DNA from: Deltaproteobacteria bacterium
Lineage (GTDB): Bacteria > Desulfobacterota > DSM-4660 > Desulfatiglandales > HGW-15
Reading direction: 5' to 3'
DNA: 14,478 nucleotides
NCBI GenBank assembly: GCA_019308525.1
Contig: JAFDIC010000165.1
Location: forward strand, 1 to 14,478
Within the stretch, counting starts at the first letter, position 1. The number at the start of each line of letters is the position of its first letter. Positions 7,179 to 14,240 of this stretch are shown here, piece by piece. Under the pieces are notes generated by a model. That model was given only the letters and a program-made list of their open reading frames with translations. It did not search any database and was not told the DNA's origin. The position numbers were made by a program, and so were the translations under genes.

Positions 7179-8375
7179 ATGGAAAAAGGGAAAACAAGTC
7201 GACTCATTCCGAAATTCATGTTCTCCCACTTCAGCCACCACGTTGCCACCGGTGTGCTGATCCCCTTGCTTCCGTTGCTCCGGGAGAGCTTTGGGCTCAA
7301 TTATTTCCAGTCAGGAATCCTTGTTTCATCATTCAGCCTGGCCTATGGCATGGGGCAGGTACCCATGGCCATTCTGGCGGACCGTTTCAGCAAGCGGCTC
7401 ATTATCATACTGGGCTTGATCGGAGTATCTCTTTCCGGCATATGCGTCAGTTTCACCCAGGGCTTCTGGCAAATGCCTCCCTTCTTCGTTCTCATGGGAT
7501 TGCTGGGAGGCACTTATCATGCCCCGGCTTCTGCGTTTATCTCTCAAAATATTTCCATTGACCAGAGGGGCCGGGCCCTTGGCATGCACGTGACCGGCGG
7601 CAGTGCCAGCTTCTTGCTGACGCCCGCAATGGCCCTTGGAATAGCTTCCATGTTTGAATCCTGGCGCCCGGCTTTTCTGCTCTTGGCCCTGCCCGCCCTC
7701 CTGGCAGGGGGCGTGATCTGGCTTACCACCTCGGAGCCGGCGGAAGACCCTTTGATTCCCGACAAAGGAACAGGGAAAAGACTTGCCGAGGAAAAGGCCC
7801 AAGAAGCGGAACTCACCTGGGTTGGAATTGCTCGAGCCATCGGCATACTGGTGTGTTTGACTATCACGATGAATGTGGTGTTTGCCAGCATAAACTCCTA
7901 TCTTCCCCTTTTTATGGTAGACCACCATGGTATCTCAGCGGAGTGGGCTGGAATAGTGGTGAGCCTTATTGCCGGCGCTGGTATAATCGGGTCCCCGGTG
8001 GGAGGTGCCCTCTCGGATCGCCTTGGGCGGAAGGAGTTGATCCTGTTTTCCCTCACCCTGTCAGGGCCGCTTTTTTTTGCAGTAACCAGATCACCCCTGT
8101 GGGTTCCCCTTATCCTGTCACTGTTCTTCTATGGCCTCACTATGAGCGCCAGGATGCCCACCACGGAATCACTCATCGCCGATGTGGTGCCCGTAAGGAG
8201 GCGTACTACGGTCCTGGGCATATATTTCTTCATGACCATGGAGACCTCGGGTGTGATTACCCCCATTGTTGGCAGGCTCATAGACAGCTATGGTCTTGAC
8301 CCTGTATTCACCGGGATTGCGATCGGCTTGTGCGTGGTGGCTGGGGTGGCGTTGCTTTTCAGGAGGCATATATAA
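7179..8375 (+). CDS. MFS transporter, fosmidomycin-resistance-like
   Basis: This 398-residue integral inner-membrane protein has about 12 predicted hydrophobic segments in two halves, split by a charged loop (about 185-215, rich in Glu and Lys). The loop-2/3 signature of the Major Facilitator Superfamily is LADRFSKR (67-73), with its second copy GGALSDRLGRKE in the other half. The segment GTYHAPASAF (111-120) followed by RGRALGMHVTGGS (130-142) is like the Fsr/YnfM-type exporters, which suggests proton-coupled export of a small molecule. The substrate cannot be read from sequence. The ATG at 7179 has TGGAG (7163-7167) at a long 11-base spacing. It is the last plus-strand gene and converges with minus-strand genes across an inverted repeat 20 bases later. 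Confidence 0.9.
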   Translation: MEKGKTSRLIPKFMFSHFSHHVATGVLIPLLPLLRESFGLNYFQSGILVSSFSLAYGMGQVPMAILADRFSKRLIIILGLIGVSLSGICVSFTQGFWQMPPFFVLMGLLGGTYHAPASAFISQNISIDQRGRALGMHVTGGSASFLLTPAMALGIASMFESWRPAFLLLALPALLAGGVIWLTTSEPAEDPLIPDKGTGKRLAEEKAQEAELTWVGIARAIGILVCLTITMNVVFASINSYLPLFMVDHHGISAEWAGIVVSLIAGAGIIGSPVGGALSDRLGRKELILFSLTLSGPLFFAVTRSPLWVPLILSLFFYGLTMSARMPTTESLIADVVPVRRRTTVLGIYFFMTMETSGVITPIVGRLIDSYGLDPVFTGIAIGLCVVAGVALLFRRHI

Positions 8376-8376
8376 G

Positions 8377-8414
8377 GAGCAGGAGAGGGGAAAAGCTATT
8401 TTTCTCTCTTGCTC
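8377..8414. repeat. inverted repeat between convergent genes, terminator-like
   Basis: GAGCAGGAGAGGG (8377-8389) and TTCTCTCTTGCTC (8402-8414) can pair over 13 positions with a few G-T pairs, around a 12-base loop. It sits just after the MFS stop and overlaps the last codons of the minus-strand gene. There is no U-tract after either arm, so it is at best an imperfect bidirectional terminator. Confidence 0.4.
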
Positions 8415-9034
8415 AATTCTTCAAACAGGTACCCGGAGAGGGAGTCCTTGAAGAAAATCCCCGCCAGAACCTCCCTTGGAAGACCACCCAGGTACCAGCT
8501 CCCTACTATGAACTGGAGCATGGTGGCACAACCAAACAGGAGAAGGCCTTGCCTTGAAAGTGCTTCCCAGCGGGGATCTCCATTCTTTACGCGCCACCAT
8601 CCCAGTATGCCGACAGATAGCCCGCCAAGGGCTACGCAGGCCACAAGGAAGTGCATGTACCTGGGTATGAGGGTAGGCTCCCTCAGATGGAGAAGCTTCC
8701 CTCCGGCCTCCCCGAAGTAAGAGATCCACTTGGCTGGATCGATCATGAGAAGAAGGCTGTTGGTAAAGAAAAACCCTACGACCAACAGGAGCAATACAGG
8801 GATGCCCAACTGTGAAATGGACTCTATCTCCTCGTCCTCTGCGTCCAGTTCAAAGAGGTCAAGAATTATGAGGGTGGGTTGTTTGTAGATTCGGAGGTGA
8901 TAGGCCGCAATGGCCCGGGCCGGGGTCGGAAAACCTATAACCTCGAAACCCCGCTCCATCAGTTCCGCCCGGAGGCATGCCCGGGGCCACTGTTTGGTGT
9001 CGATTATCCACAGTGCGATCCCGCCTTCACTCAT
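8396..9034 (-). CDS. chimeric ORF: receiver-like N-terminus joined to membrane-protein segment
   Basis: A 212-residue frame with two unlike halves. Residues 1 to about 83 look like a truncated response-regulator receiver: IALWIID, an amphipathic helix, then LIILDLFEL with Asp at the phosphorylation-site position, then GIPVLLLL as the fourth strand. The fifth strand and last helix of a receiver are missing. At about 8780-8795 the frame passes directly into a membrane-protein segment, VVGFFFTNSLLLMIDPAKW and then PTLIPRYMHFLVACVALGG, a helix pattern known from conserved membrane proteins of unknown function. It ends with a charged tail, ELSKREK, that looks cut off. The likely cause is an internal deletion fusing two genes. 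ATG 9034 is chosen because AAGGGA is 11 bases upstream; ATG 9043 is too close to it. The start overlaps the preceding gene by 8 bases. Confidence 0.55.
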   Translation of the reverse strand: MSEGGIALWIIDTKQWPRACLRAELMERGFEVIGFPTPARAIAAYHLRIYKQPTLIILDLFELDAEDEEIESISQLGIPVLLLLVVGFFFTNSLLLMIDPAKWISYFGEAGGKLLHLREPTLIPRYMHFLVACVALGGLSVGILGWWRVKNGDPRWEALSRQGLLLFGCATMLQFIVGSWYLGGLPREVLAGIFFKDSLSGYLFEELSKREK

Positions 9035-9593
9035 AGACGCCATATTCCCTTGTGAAGTCTATCATGGCTTTGACCGTGTCAGGCCTGCCTTCGTCCGCTG
9101 CGCAGCCCATGGCCATGACATAACCACCGCCCTTTCCCGCGGTATCGATGAGCTCCTTGCACACCCTCTTGATCTCTTCCGGGGTGCTGGTCATTATCTC
9201 GGATATGAGCACATTTCCTGCTATGGCGGTAGTATTTCCGATCACCTCCTTTGCCCTGGCCATGTCCGTCTGGTCGAAAAGCCACAAACAATGACCCCTT
9301 GGCAACTCATTGATGTACTGGAGACGAGTGTTGTAGCCACCTTCTGCAAAAAGGAAGGGCACGCATCCCTCGTCTATTAGGGCGAGGCAGAGTTCTTTGA
9401 ACGAAGGCCAGTAAAAGGTTCTGAACTGATCATCTGACATCCAGCCGTCAGCGCCCTTGTGGAGGGGGATAAATACCAGGGGGTTGCCAGATACCTTTGG
9501 GCCATTATCCGAATCCCTTTGCCCATTGTCAAGGGCCGGGCCTAAACAGCCAGAGATGGAAAGCTCACAAGAGACAGGGATTTGGACTGCCAA
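9027..9593 (-). pseudogene. URO-D family methyltransferase, C-terminal fragment
   Basis: From about 9485 down to the stop at 9027, some 150 codons match the C-terminal half of a uroporphyrinogen-decarboxylase-family protein of the corrinoid methyltransferase (MtaA/CmuA-like) type. They include NPLVFIPLHKGADGWMSDDQ, CVPFLFAEGGYNTRLQYINE, LWLFDQTDMARAKEVIG and AMIDFTREYGVY. Full members have roughly 350-450 residues, so the N-terminal half is missing. The first 36 codons, back to a TTG at 9593, read into unrelated sequence resembling repetitive non-coding DNA (a DNGQRDSDNG translation). An MFS gene begins only about 100 bases further upstream, so the lost half is not nearby. The fragment keeps half of the barrel and is unlikely to be catalytic. 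Confidence 0.75.
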
Positions 9594-9692
9594 GTCTAGG
9601 TCCGAATCCGCTGATCTTTATGCCGGCACATTGAGCGTCTGGGTTGGTCTATTAGGAACGTTGGTGGGCCTGTCACAGGAAGGGGCTGGGAC

Positions 9693-10898
9693 TTAACTCT
9701 CCGGGTCGAGGTGATCGAAATGCAAGTTCGAAGAATAGTGAATATGAAAGAAGAGGGCAGAGGAAACCAGGCTCAAGCCCAGGCAGGATAGGCCTATGTT
9801 TCGGTAATCAAAGAAAGCCAGGATAAGGCCCCCGAGCATGGAGCCGAGAGACCTTCCGACATGGTTAGAGGCCGCCTGAATGCCCATGATTGTTCCCCGG
9901 AGCTTTGGCGAAATGGAGACGGTGGTCGCGAAAAAAATGGGCAGGGTGGCATTGAAAAGTCCGGTAAACAGGGCGCCTAGAGCAACCACCAGCCAGAGCT
10001 CGAAGCGGAATCCCACTAGAATGGCCCCGAAGATTCCTATTAGCACATGCATGGTGATAGAAAGCTTGATCTTGTCAAACCTGTCGGCAAGTACGCCGCC
10101 CAAAAGCATCCCGGATAGTTGACCCAGGGCGATAATGCACAGGACAAAGGCCAACAGTTGCATGCCGAGGGCATACCTCTGAATGAGAAAGGCAGGCAAA
10201 TAAACAAAAAGGGACCAGAAGGCCACCTGCCGAAAGATGTTGGCCAGCATCAGATAATCGAAGGCCTTGTGGCGAAAGGCATCCCTGAAGCTTGTGACGT
10301 AACTGGCTTTGGAGCCTGGAGGGAGAGTATTTGAATGGGGGATGATAAAGAGGCCGGCAAAGGCAACACATAACGTCAGTGCCCCCAGTAACAGAAAGCT
10401 TGTTCGCCACCCCATGTGAGCCGCTATCAATGTCCCCACAGGCACACCGATCAGGGAGGCCAGGGGGCTACCCGCATTGACAAGGCCCATGATTCTTCCG
10501 TGGACACCGGGCTGAAAATGATCCCCAACGACGGCCAGTATGAGGGGGCCTGTCATGGCTCCACCCAGCCCGGTGAGGGTACTGGCAAGAATCAACAAGG
10601 GGAAGGATCTGCTGAGGGAATACCCTAGCAAGGCCAGGGAAAAGACAAGAAAACCACCGATGATTATAGGCTTTTTACCATAATGATCTGATAAGGGGCC
10701 GATCATTATGGCTGCCACGCCCCAGACAACGGCGGCCACTGTAAGAAGCTGTCCTGCAAGCGGCACCGTTATACCGAGTTCAGATGAAATATCCACAAGC
10801 AGGGCAGCCAGAAGACCAATGAAGGAGAAAAGGGCAAAGATACCCACTGCCAGTAACCCCAGGTACAGGCCCTGATTCCAGCGTCTATCTAAGTTCAT
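9693..10898 (-). CDS. MFS transporter, DHA1-like
   Basis: An inner-membrane transporter of 401 residues with about 12 hydrophobic segments. The loop-2/3 motif is MIGPLSDHYGKKP (about 65-77). The fourth-helix region contains ASTLTGLGGAMTGP, and a fifth-helix glycine/proline-rich pattern, GSPLASLIGVPVGTLIAAHMGWR, is typical of drug/H+ antiporters and AraJ-like sugar exporters. A second LADRFDK motif opens the other half. The substrate is unknown; export of a small molecule is the family-level expectation. ATG 10898 was chosen; an in-frame GTG at 10910 would add four residues, and neither has a clear ribosome-binding site. The gene is intact although its neighbours on both sides are remnants. 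Confidence 0.88.
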   Translation of the reverse strand: MNLDRRWNQGLYLGLLAVGIFALFSFIGLLAALLVDISSELGITVPLAGQLLTVAAVVWGVAAIMIGPLSDHYGKKPIIIGGFLVFSLALLGYSLSRSFPLLILASTLTGLGGAMTGPLILAVVGDHFQPGVHGRIMGLVNAGSPLASLIGVPVGTLIAAHMGWRTSFLLLGALTLCVAFAGLFIIPHSNTLPPGSKASYVTSFRDAFRHKAFDYLMLANIFRQVAFWSLFVYLPAFLIQRYALGMQLLAFVLCIIALGQLSGMLLGGVLADRFDKIKLSITMHVLIGIFGAILVGFRFELWLVVALGALFTGLFNATLPIFFATTVSISPKLRGTIMGIQAASNHVGRSLGSMLGGLILAFFDYRNIGLSCLGLSLVSSALFFHIHYSSNLHFDHLDPES

Positions 10899-10963
10899 AA
10901 GAGATGCCACGTCCAGCTTGTATGGTTAGTATTAGGGCTGTGTATCCTGGGGGGCAATAGAAG

Positions 10964-11270
10964 TCAAGTGAGAAGAAGCGGCCCTCTTTTTCCCAAGTCG
11001 GATAAGTTCGCTTGGCCTTTCATCTCGTGGAGCAAGGCCAGGATTTCATCAGTCCCGAGATCGTACCATTCTCTACAGGAGTCGGCCACGGCGAAGTAGC
11101 CCCCGCGTCTGATGTTTGGGACAATAGAATTCATCTGCCAGGGGTTCTATTCTTTCTGGCCTCTTCACAGGAGCACTGGGAACTGCCACAACCACCTTTC
11201 GGGCCTCCTTTCCCCTTGCCCCGTGAATGGACGCTATCATGGTGTACTCGCAGACCGCAGAACCAGGCAC
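10964..11270 (-). pseudogene. phosphoribosyltransferase remnant, 5'-truncated and frameshifted
   Basis: Two minus-strand frames join into the C-terminal part of a COG1926-type phosphoribosyltransferase. The first (about 11240-11115) gives TMIASIHGARGKEARKVVVA, then VPSAPVKRPERIEPLADEFY and CP. After the run TTTGGG at 11115-11120 the homology continues in another frame as NIRRGGYFAVADSCREWYDL, then GTDEILALLHEM, to a stop at 10964. Removing one A from the CCCAAAC run (minus-strand sense) would restore one frame. The PRPP-binding motif and everything before it are absent, so the protein cannot be functional. It lies just downstream of msrAB. Confidence 0.6.
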
Positions 11271-11273
11271 CGA

Positions 11274-12398
11274 TTAGTTACCACGAAAGAGTTCCAGGAA
11301 CTCAGCATAGCCTTCTTTTTCAAGGTCTTCAACGGGAACGAAACGGAGGGCGGCGGAGTTTATGCAGAACCTGAGGCCCGTTGGCTCAGGGCCATCCCTA
11401 AACAAGTGTCCGAGGTGGGAGTCCGCCATCCTGCTGCGCACCTCGGTCCTCACCATGAAAAGGCTCCTGTCCTCTATCTCAACGATATTTTCAGGCACAA
11501 GGGGTCTGGTGAAGCTGGGCCAGCCGGTCTTGGAGTCATACTTGTCCAATGAGCTGAACAGGGGTTCGCCTGAGACGATATCCACGTATATACCAGGCCT
11601 CTTGTTGTTCCAGTATTCGTTGTCAAAGGGGGGTTCTGTGCCGTCCAGTTGGGTCACCTTGTATTGGAGCGGAGTCAGTTTTTCCTTCAGAACCTCCGGG
11701 TCAGGCTTGGTAAACTCTTTCCTGCCCCCCGTGGTGGTCCTCTGGAGCCTCTCTTCTCCCCACACACGGGTCAAGAACTGGTCACGGCCGGAATTCCGGC
11801 GGTAGAACCTGTATCTATAGGCGTGTGTCTTGTAATAGTCCTGGTGATAGTCTTCGGCCCTGTAGAATCTCTCCAGTCTCACAATCTCGGTCACTACAGG
11901 TTTTTGGAATCGCCCTGATTCCTCCAGGGTCTTCCTTGACTCCTCTGCGAGCCTCCTCTGTTCTTCATCGTGGTAGAATATTGCGGTCCTGTACTGGGAA
12001 CCCCTGTCAACGAACTGGCCACCCGGATCGGTGGGATCAATATGTCGCCAGAAATGCTCCAAGAGCCTTTCATAGGAGACCTTGGAAGGGTCGTAGGTGA
12101 CCTGGACGGCTTCAGCGTGTCCCGTGCTACCTGAGGATACCTCCTCATAGGTCGGGTCTTCCTTGTATCCCCCGGCATATCCTGACACTGCTTCGATGAC
12201 GCCCTCAAGTTTTTCGAAATCAGACTCCAGGCACCAGAAACACCCCCCTGCAAAGGTGGCCTTGGCAGCCTTCCCAGTGCCGATGGAAGGTCTGTTCTTG
12301 CTCATCTCCTGATTCATCGCACTACTCCTCATCCCCGGCCAACCAAGTAGAGGCAGGGTAACAGTGAATACAACCAGCATATATCTCAAAAATTTCAT
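11274..12398 (-). CDS. msrAB: exported methionine sulfoxide reductase, MsrA-MsrB fusion
   Basis: This 374-residue two-domain repair enzyme reduces methionine-S-sulfoxide (MsrA) and methionine-R-sulfoxide (MsrB). The N-terminal 27 residues or so ([20 protein letters not shown], then PGMRSSA) look like a signal peptide or membrane anchor, so it should act outside the cytoplasm. The MsrA domain (about 46-205) has the catalytic motif GCFWC (C53, C56), [11 protein letters not shown] and [12 protein letters not shown]. The MsrB domain (about 236-372) has [21 protein letters not shown] and [13 protein letters not shown] with catalytic C345. MsrB zinc cysteines are absent and a Thr sits where many MsrBs have the recycling Cys. 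These three are the only cysteines. ATG 12398 is preferred because it begins the signal sequence; the frame is open for 45 more codons upstream. Confidence 0.92.
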   Translation of the reverse strand: MKFLRYMLVVFTVTLPLLGWPGMRSSAMNQEMSKNRPSIGTGKAAKATFAGGCFWCLESDFEKLEGVIEAVSGYAGGYKEDPTYEEVSSGSTGHAEAVQVTYDPSKVSYERLLEHFWRHIDPTDPGGQFVDRGSQYRTAIFYHDEEQRRLAEESRKTLEESGRFQKPVVTEIVRLERFYRAEDYHQDYYKTHAYRYRFYRRNSGRDQFLTRVWGEERLQRTTTGGRKEFTKPDPEVLKEKLTPLQYKVTQLDGTEPPFDNEYWNNKRPGIYVDIVSGEPLFSSLDKYDSKTGWPSFTRPLVPENIVEIEDRSLFMVRTEVRSRMADSHLGHLFRDGPEPTGLRFCINSAALRFVPVEDLEKEGYAEFLELFRGN

Positions 12399-12415
12399 TT
12401 TCGCTCTCTTCAGCA

Positions 12416-12444
12416 AAAATAAGAACGATCCGGCCGGAGGTAAA
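12416..12444 (-). promoter_or_regulatory. candidate promoter of msrAB
   Basis: In minus-strand sense, TTTACC (12444-12439) and TATTTT (12421-12416) are 17 bases apart, each with four of six consensus bases. The start of transcription would lie only about 10 bases before the msrAB ATG, leaving little room for a ribosome-binding site. The AGAGAG just before the ATG is the only candidate. Pattern evidence only. Confidence 0.3.
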
Positions 12445-12480
12445 GGGAAAAGTTCCTTTTTTAGCCTCTCTCTGGGTTTA

Positions 12481-12510
12481 ATTCCCCGTAGCTTGCAGCG
12501 TACGGTCATG
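12481..12510 (+). repeat. REP-like palindrome, copy 1 (degenerate)
   Basis: ATTCCCCGTAGCTTGCAGCG followed by TACGGTCATG matches copy 2 (12661-12690) at most positions, in the same orientation. The arms CCGTA and TACGG are exact inverted pentamers around a GC-rich centre. The core CCCCG..GCTTGC resembles palindromic intergenic repeats in many proteobacteria. Confidence 0.5.
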
Positions 12511-12547
12511 TGTAATAGCTCTGGCTGTGTCATGGACTTTAGGATAT

Positions 12548-12652
12548 CCAGGAGCCAGAGTCCAGAATAACAAGGTTCTTGCCAATGCTGAACGGATGAT
12601 AGGGATTGTCGGACCGAAGCGCAATCAGAATTGTTCTGACTCCTGGCTCCTG
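12548..12652. repeat. imperfect inverted repeat CAGGAGCCAG/CTGGCTCCTG
   Basis: CAGGAGCCAG (12549-12558) is exactly complementary to CTGGCTCCTG (12643-12652). The similarity continues inward with gaps: AGTCCAGAATAACAA on the left against the complement of TTGTTCTGACT on the right. The total is about 22-25 bases per arm around an inner stretch of about 57 bases. This style of sequence is common in non-coding spacers of deltaproteobacteria. Confidence 0.6.
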
Positions 12653-12660
12653 AATTCTTG

Positions 12661-12690
12661 ATACCCCGTTGCTTGCGGCGGGTCGTTCAT
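12661..12690 (+). repeat. REP-like palindrome, copy 2
   Basis: ATACCCCGTTGCTTGCGGCG followed by GGTCGTTCAT. CCCGTTG and CGGCGGG pair over seven positions (two G-T) around a CTTG loop, giving a compact hairpin. It is a direct relative of copy 1, 180 bases away. REP-type elements of this shape are spread by RAYT-type transposases; none is in the window. Confidence 0.55.
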
Positions 12691-12832
12691 TGGAGTTCAA
12701 AGAGCCACATCCGCAAGCAGGGAAACATTCCTGGATCAAAGAATTTAGGAGATTTGGCATAGGAGAAGGAAGCAGGTGCTGAATCATAATTATGCGATAA
12801 TGTAAGGAAAGGGCTGTTCTCTCTTGCTCGGT

Positions 12833-13258
12833 TTACCATTGAGGAGGCAGTTTCTTATCCATTGACCAGGACACCTCCTCTTTCTTGATCAACCGATGGG
12901 CCTTATCATCAAATGTCAGCCATTTCCCCTCCACTATTTGTGCCAGGGCAGCGTAACAGGCATCATATCCCGTGAGACCAAGCCCTACGAAATGCTGGCC
13001 CCTGGCGGCAAGCTCCTCGGTCATAGGCTGCCTGAAAACCCCTCCCTGTAGTAAAGGCAACATCCCGTCTTGAAAGGCTGTGAGTGCTTTCGGGTGTACA
13101 CGCTGTAATATTGAGTAGACTTCAAAGCAAAACAATTCTGGCACGGCAAATCTGTGCGGTTCGTCAACAATTCTGCGAAGGATCTTATCTGCATTAGGAT
13201 GATATTCGTCCTCAATAAACCAGCGTAGTGCCACTGAGGCATCTATGATCCAGATCAT
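12833..13258 (-). CDS. PIN-domain toxin, VapC-like
   Basis: A 141-residue PIN-domain ribonuclease, the likely toxin of a type II toxin-antitoxin pair. The acidic active-site residues are in place: D6 in IIDASVALRWF, E46 in PELFCFEVYSIL, D99 in GLTGYDACYAALA and D117/D118 in LTFDDKAH. VapC-type toxins cleave specific tRNA or rRNA sites; the target here is unknown. The start is ATG 13258, and its ATGA overlaps the stop of the antitoxin by 4 bases, the usual coupled arrangement. No truncation is visible. Confidence 0.9.
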   Translation of the reverse strand: MIWIIDASVALRWFIEDEYHPNADKILRRIVDEPHRFAVPELFCFEVYSILQRVHPKALTAFQDGMLPLLQGGVFRQPMTEELAARGQHFVGLGLTGYDACYAALAQIVEGKWLTFDDKAHRLIKKEEVSWSMDKKLPPQW

Positions 13259-13527
13259 ATGTTATATCCTCTTAAGTGTCTCAAGGCTTGAAGGCTACTC
13301 AATGCCCCTTTTCTTCTCATTCTCAAACCTTTGACCATGTCAAGAAAACGTTTTTTCTCTTCTTCGGCCTTCACGTCCAAAAAGCGTTTTTCAAACTGCT
13401 CGGGCGTGATCAAGACAGCCGTGATTTTCCTTCCCTTGCTTATGAGTATAGGGTCTCCCTTCTTGTTCAGGCGTTCCAGTATCTTTCCAAGATTGTTTCT
13501 AAGCCTAAGTGCGTTGACCGTTTCCAT
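13255..13527 (-). CDS. Phd/YefM-type antitoxin
   Basis: A 90-residue antitoxin of the Phd/YefM family. The N-terminal part METVNALRLRNNLGKILERL followed by GDPILISKGRKITAVLITPEQF (about 25-46) is the dimeric DNA-binding fold. The charged helix after residue 50 and the tail (SSLQALRHLRGYNI) should wrap around and inhibit the PIN toxin. Such antitoxins usually repress their own operon. The ATG at 13527 is well supported by GGAGG (13535-13539), 7 bases upstream. Pairing a Phd-type antitoxin with a PIN toxin is common among VapBC-like systems. Confidence 0.9.
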   Translation of the reverse strand: METVNALRLRNNLGKILERLNKKGDPILISKGRKITAVLITPEQFEKRFLDVKAEEEKKRFLDMVKGLRMRRKGALSSLQALRHLRGYNI

Positions 13528-13784
13528 TTGTATTCCTCCGAGTTATTGGATGATTTTCGAGGTTATCATCACAAGGTACACACCTCAAGTGCAGAGCTCC
13601 ATATACACTTATCCAAATCAAGAATCCAGGCAGACAATGAAGATCGGCCTGCCTGGGATGCTGGTCATGCTTGGCCTGAAGAAGCTTCTCCGGTTCCGTA
13701 ACCTGCCGGAGTGATCAAGGTAACCTCTTTCATCGACCGCGCAAACTGGAGCGAAGACAAGACTCTTTGGCGATACGCCCCCAA
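13528..13784. other. spacer between toxin-antitoxin pair and thioredoxin gene
   Basis: No gene is recognised. Plus-strand open frames crossing this region are shadows or read through repeat-like sequence. It should contain the promoter/operator of the antitoxin operon, but no convincing -35/-10 pair was found. A perfect 8-base inverted repeat is listed separately. Confidence 0.45.
13626..13656. repeat. perfect 8-base inverted repeat
   Basis: CCAGGCAG (13626-13633) and CTGCCTGG (13649-13656) form an exact inverted repeat around 15 bases. It lies about 130 bases after the thioredoxin stop and 100 bases before the antitoxin start (minus strand). No U-tract follows, so it is not a standard terminator; it could be an operator-like site. 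Confidence 0.45.
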
Positions 13785-14240
13785 TCACGTGCCCGCTGTC
13801 GCCTTCAACCTCCTTTCTATCTCTTCTCTTGACACTGCCCCGACGATCCTGTCCGCAGGCGAGCCCTGGCTGAACAGGATCATCGTGGGGATACTCTGGA
13901 CCTGGTATCGGGATGCGGTGACCGGATTCTCGTCAACGTTCAACTTGGCTATCTTGACTTTCCCCGCATATACCCTTGCCAGCTCCTCCAGGACAGGGGC
14001 GACCATCCTGCAGGGCCCACACCAGGGCGCCCAGAAGTCCACGAGGACCGGACCGGGATAGGACAAGACCTCCTTTTCAAAGCTAGCATCCGTGACAGTG
14101 ACGGGCTCGCTACTAGATTGGAAACCAGTAAGTGGTGCGTGGCAACTTCCGCACAATGGGTTATCATTGAGACGTCCCTGGGGGACCCGGTTTTTCCTGC
14201 CGCACCTGGGACATCTGATTATGACGCTCTTGTCGGTCAT
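13785..14240 (-). CDS. trxC: thioredoxin 2 with N-terminal zinc ribbon
   Basis: A cytosolic disulfide reductase of 151 residues in the TrxC class. The N-terminal extension carries two cysteine pairs, C10-P-R-C13 and C30-G-S-C33, which should bind zinc as in E. coli thioredoxin 2. The thioredoxin fold follows (about 45-150), with the active site FWAPWCGPCRMVAP (C74, C77) and cis-proline P118 in QSIPTMILF. Start ATG 14240 is supported by GGAGG (minus-strand complement of 14248-14252), 7 bases upstream; an upstream start 8 codons earlier would place this site inside the gene. The ATGA at the start overlaps the stop of the gene before it, so the two are probably co-transcribed. The gene could serve Msr recycling or general oxidative repair. 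Confidence 0.93.
   Translation of the reverse strand: MTDKSVIIRCPRCGRKNRVPQGRLNDNPLCGSCHAPLTGFQSSSEPVTVTDASFEKEVLSYPGPVLVDFWAPWCGPCRMVAPVLEELARVYAGKVKIAKLNVDENPVTASRYQVQSIPTMILFSQGSPADRIVGAVSREEIERRLKATAGT

Larger units (their letters stand above)
12399..12832. other. 434-base repeat-bearing spacer
   Basis: No gene is recognised between msrAB and the toxin gene. An 82-codon frame on the minus strand (12539-12787) translates repeat sequence and has no family-like features. The spacer holds two related REP-like palindromes, an imperfect inverted repeat and a promoter-like pair, listed separately. Confidence 0.6.

Noticed and set aside
7329..7928. 199-codon minus-strand frame opposite the plus-strand MFS gene
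   Set aside because: His/Gly/Gln-rich composition of an antisense shadow; the plus-strand MFS is unmistakable.
12539..12787. 82-codon minus-strand frame between msrAB and the toxin gene
   Set aside because: It reads through the REP-like palindrome and inverted repeat; its composition is that of repeat DNA with no domain signal.
13331..13714. Plus-strand frames opposite and beyond the antitoxin gene
   Set aside because: They are mostly antisense to the antitoxin and carry on into a repeat-bearing spacer without recognisable domains.
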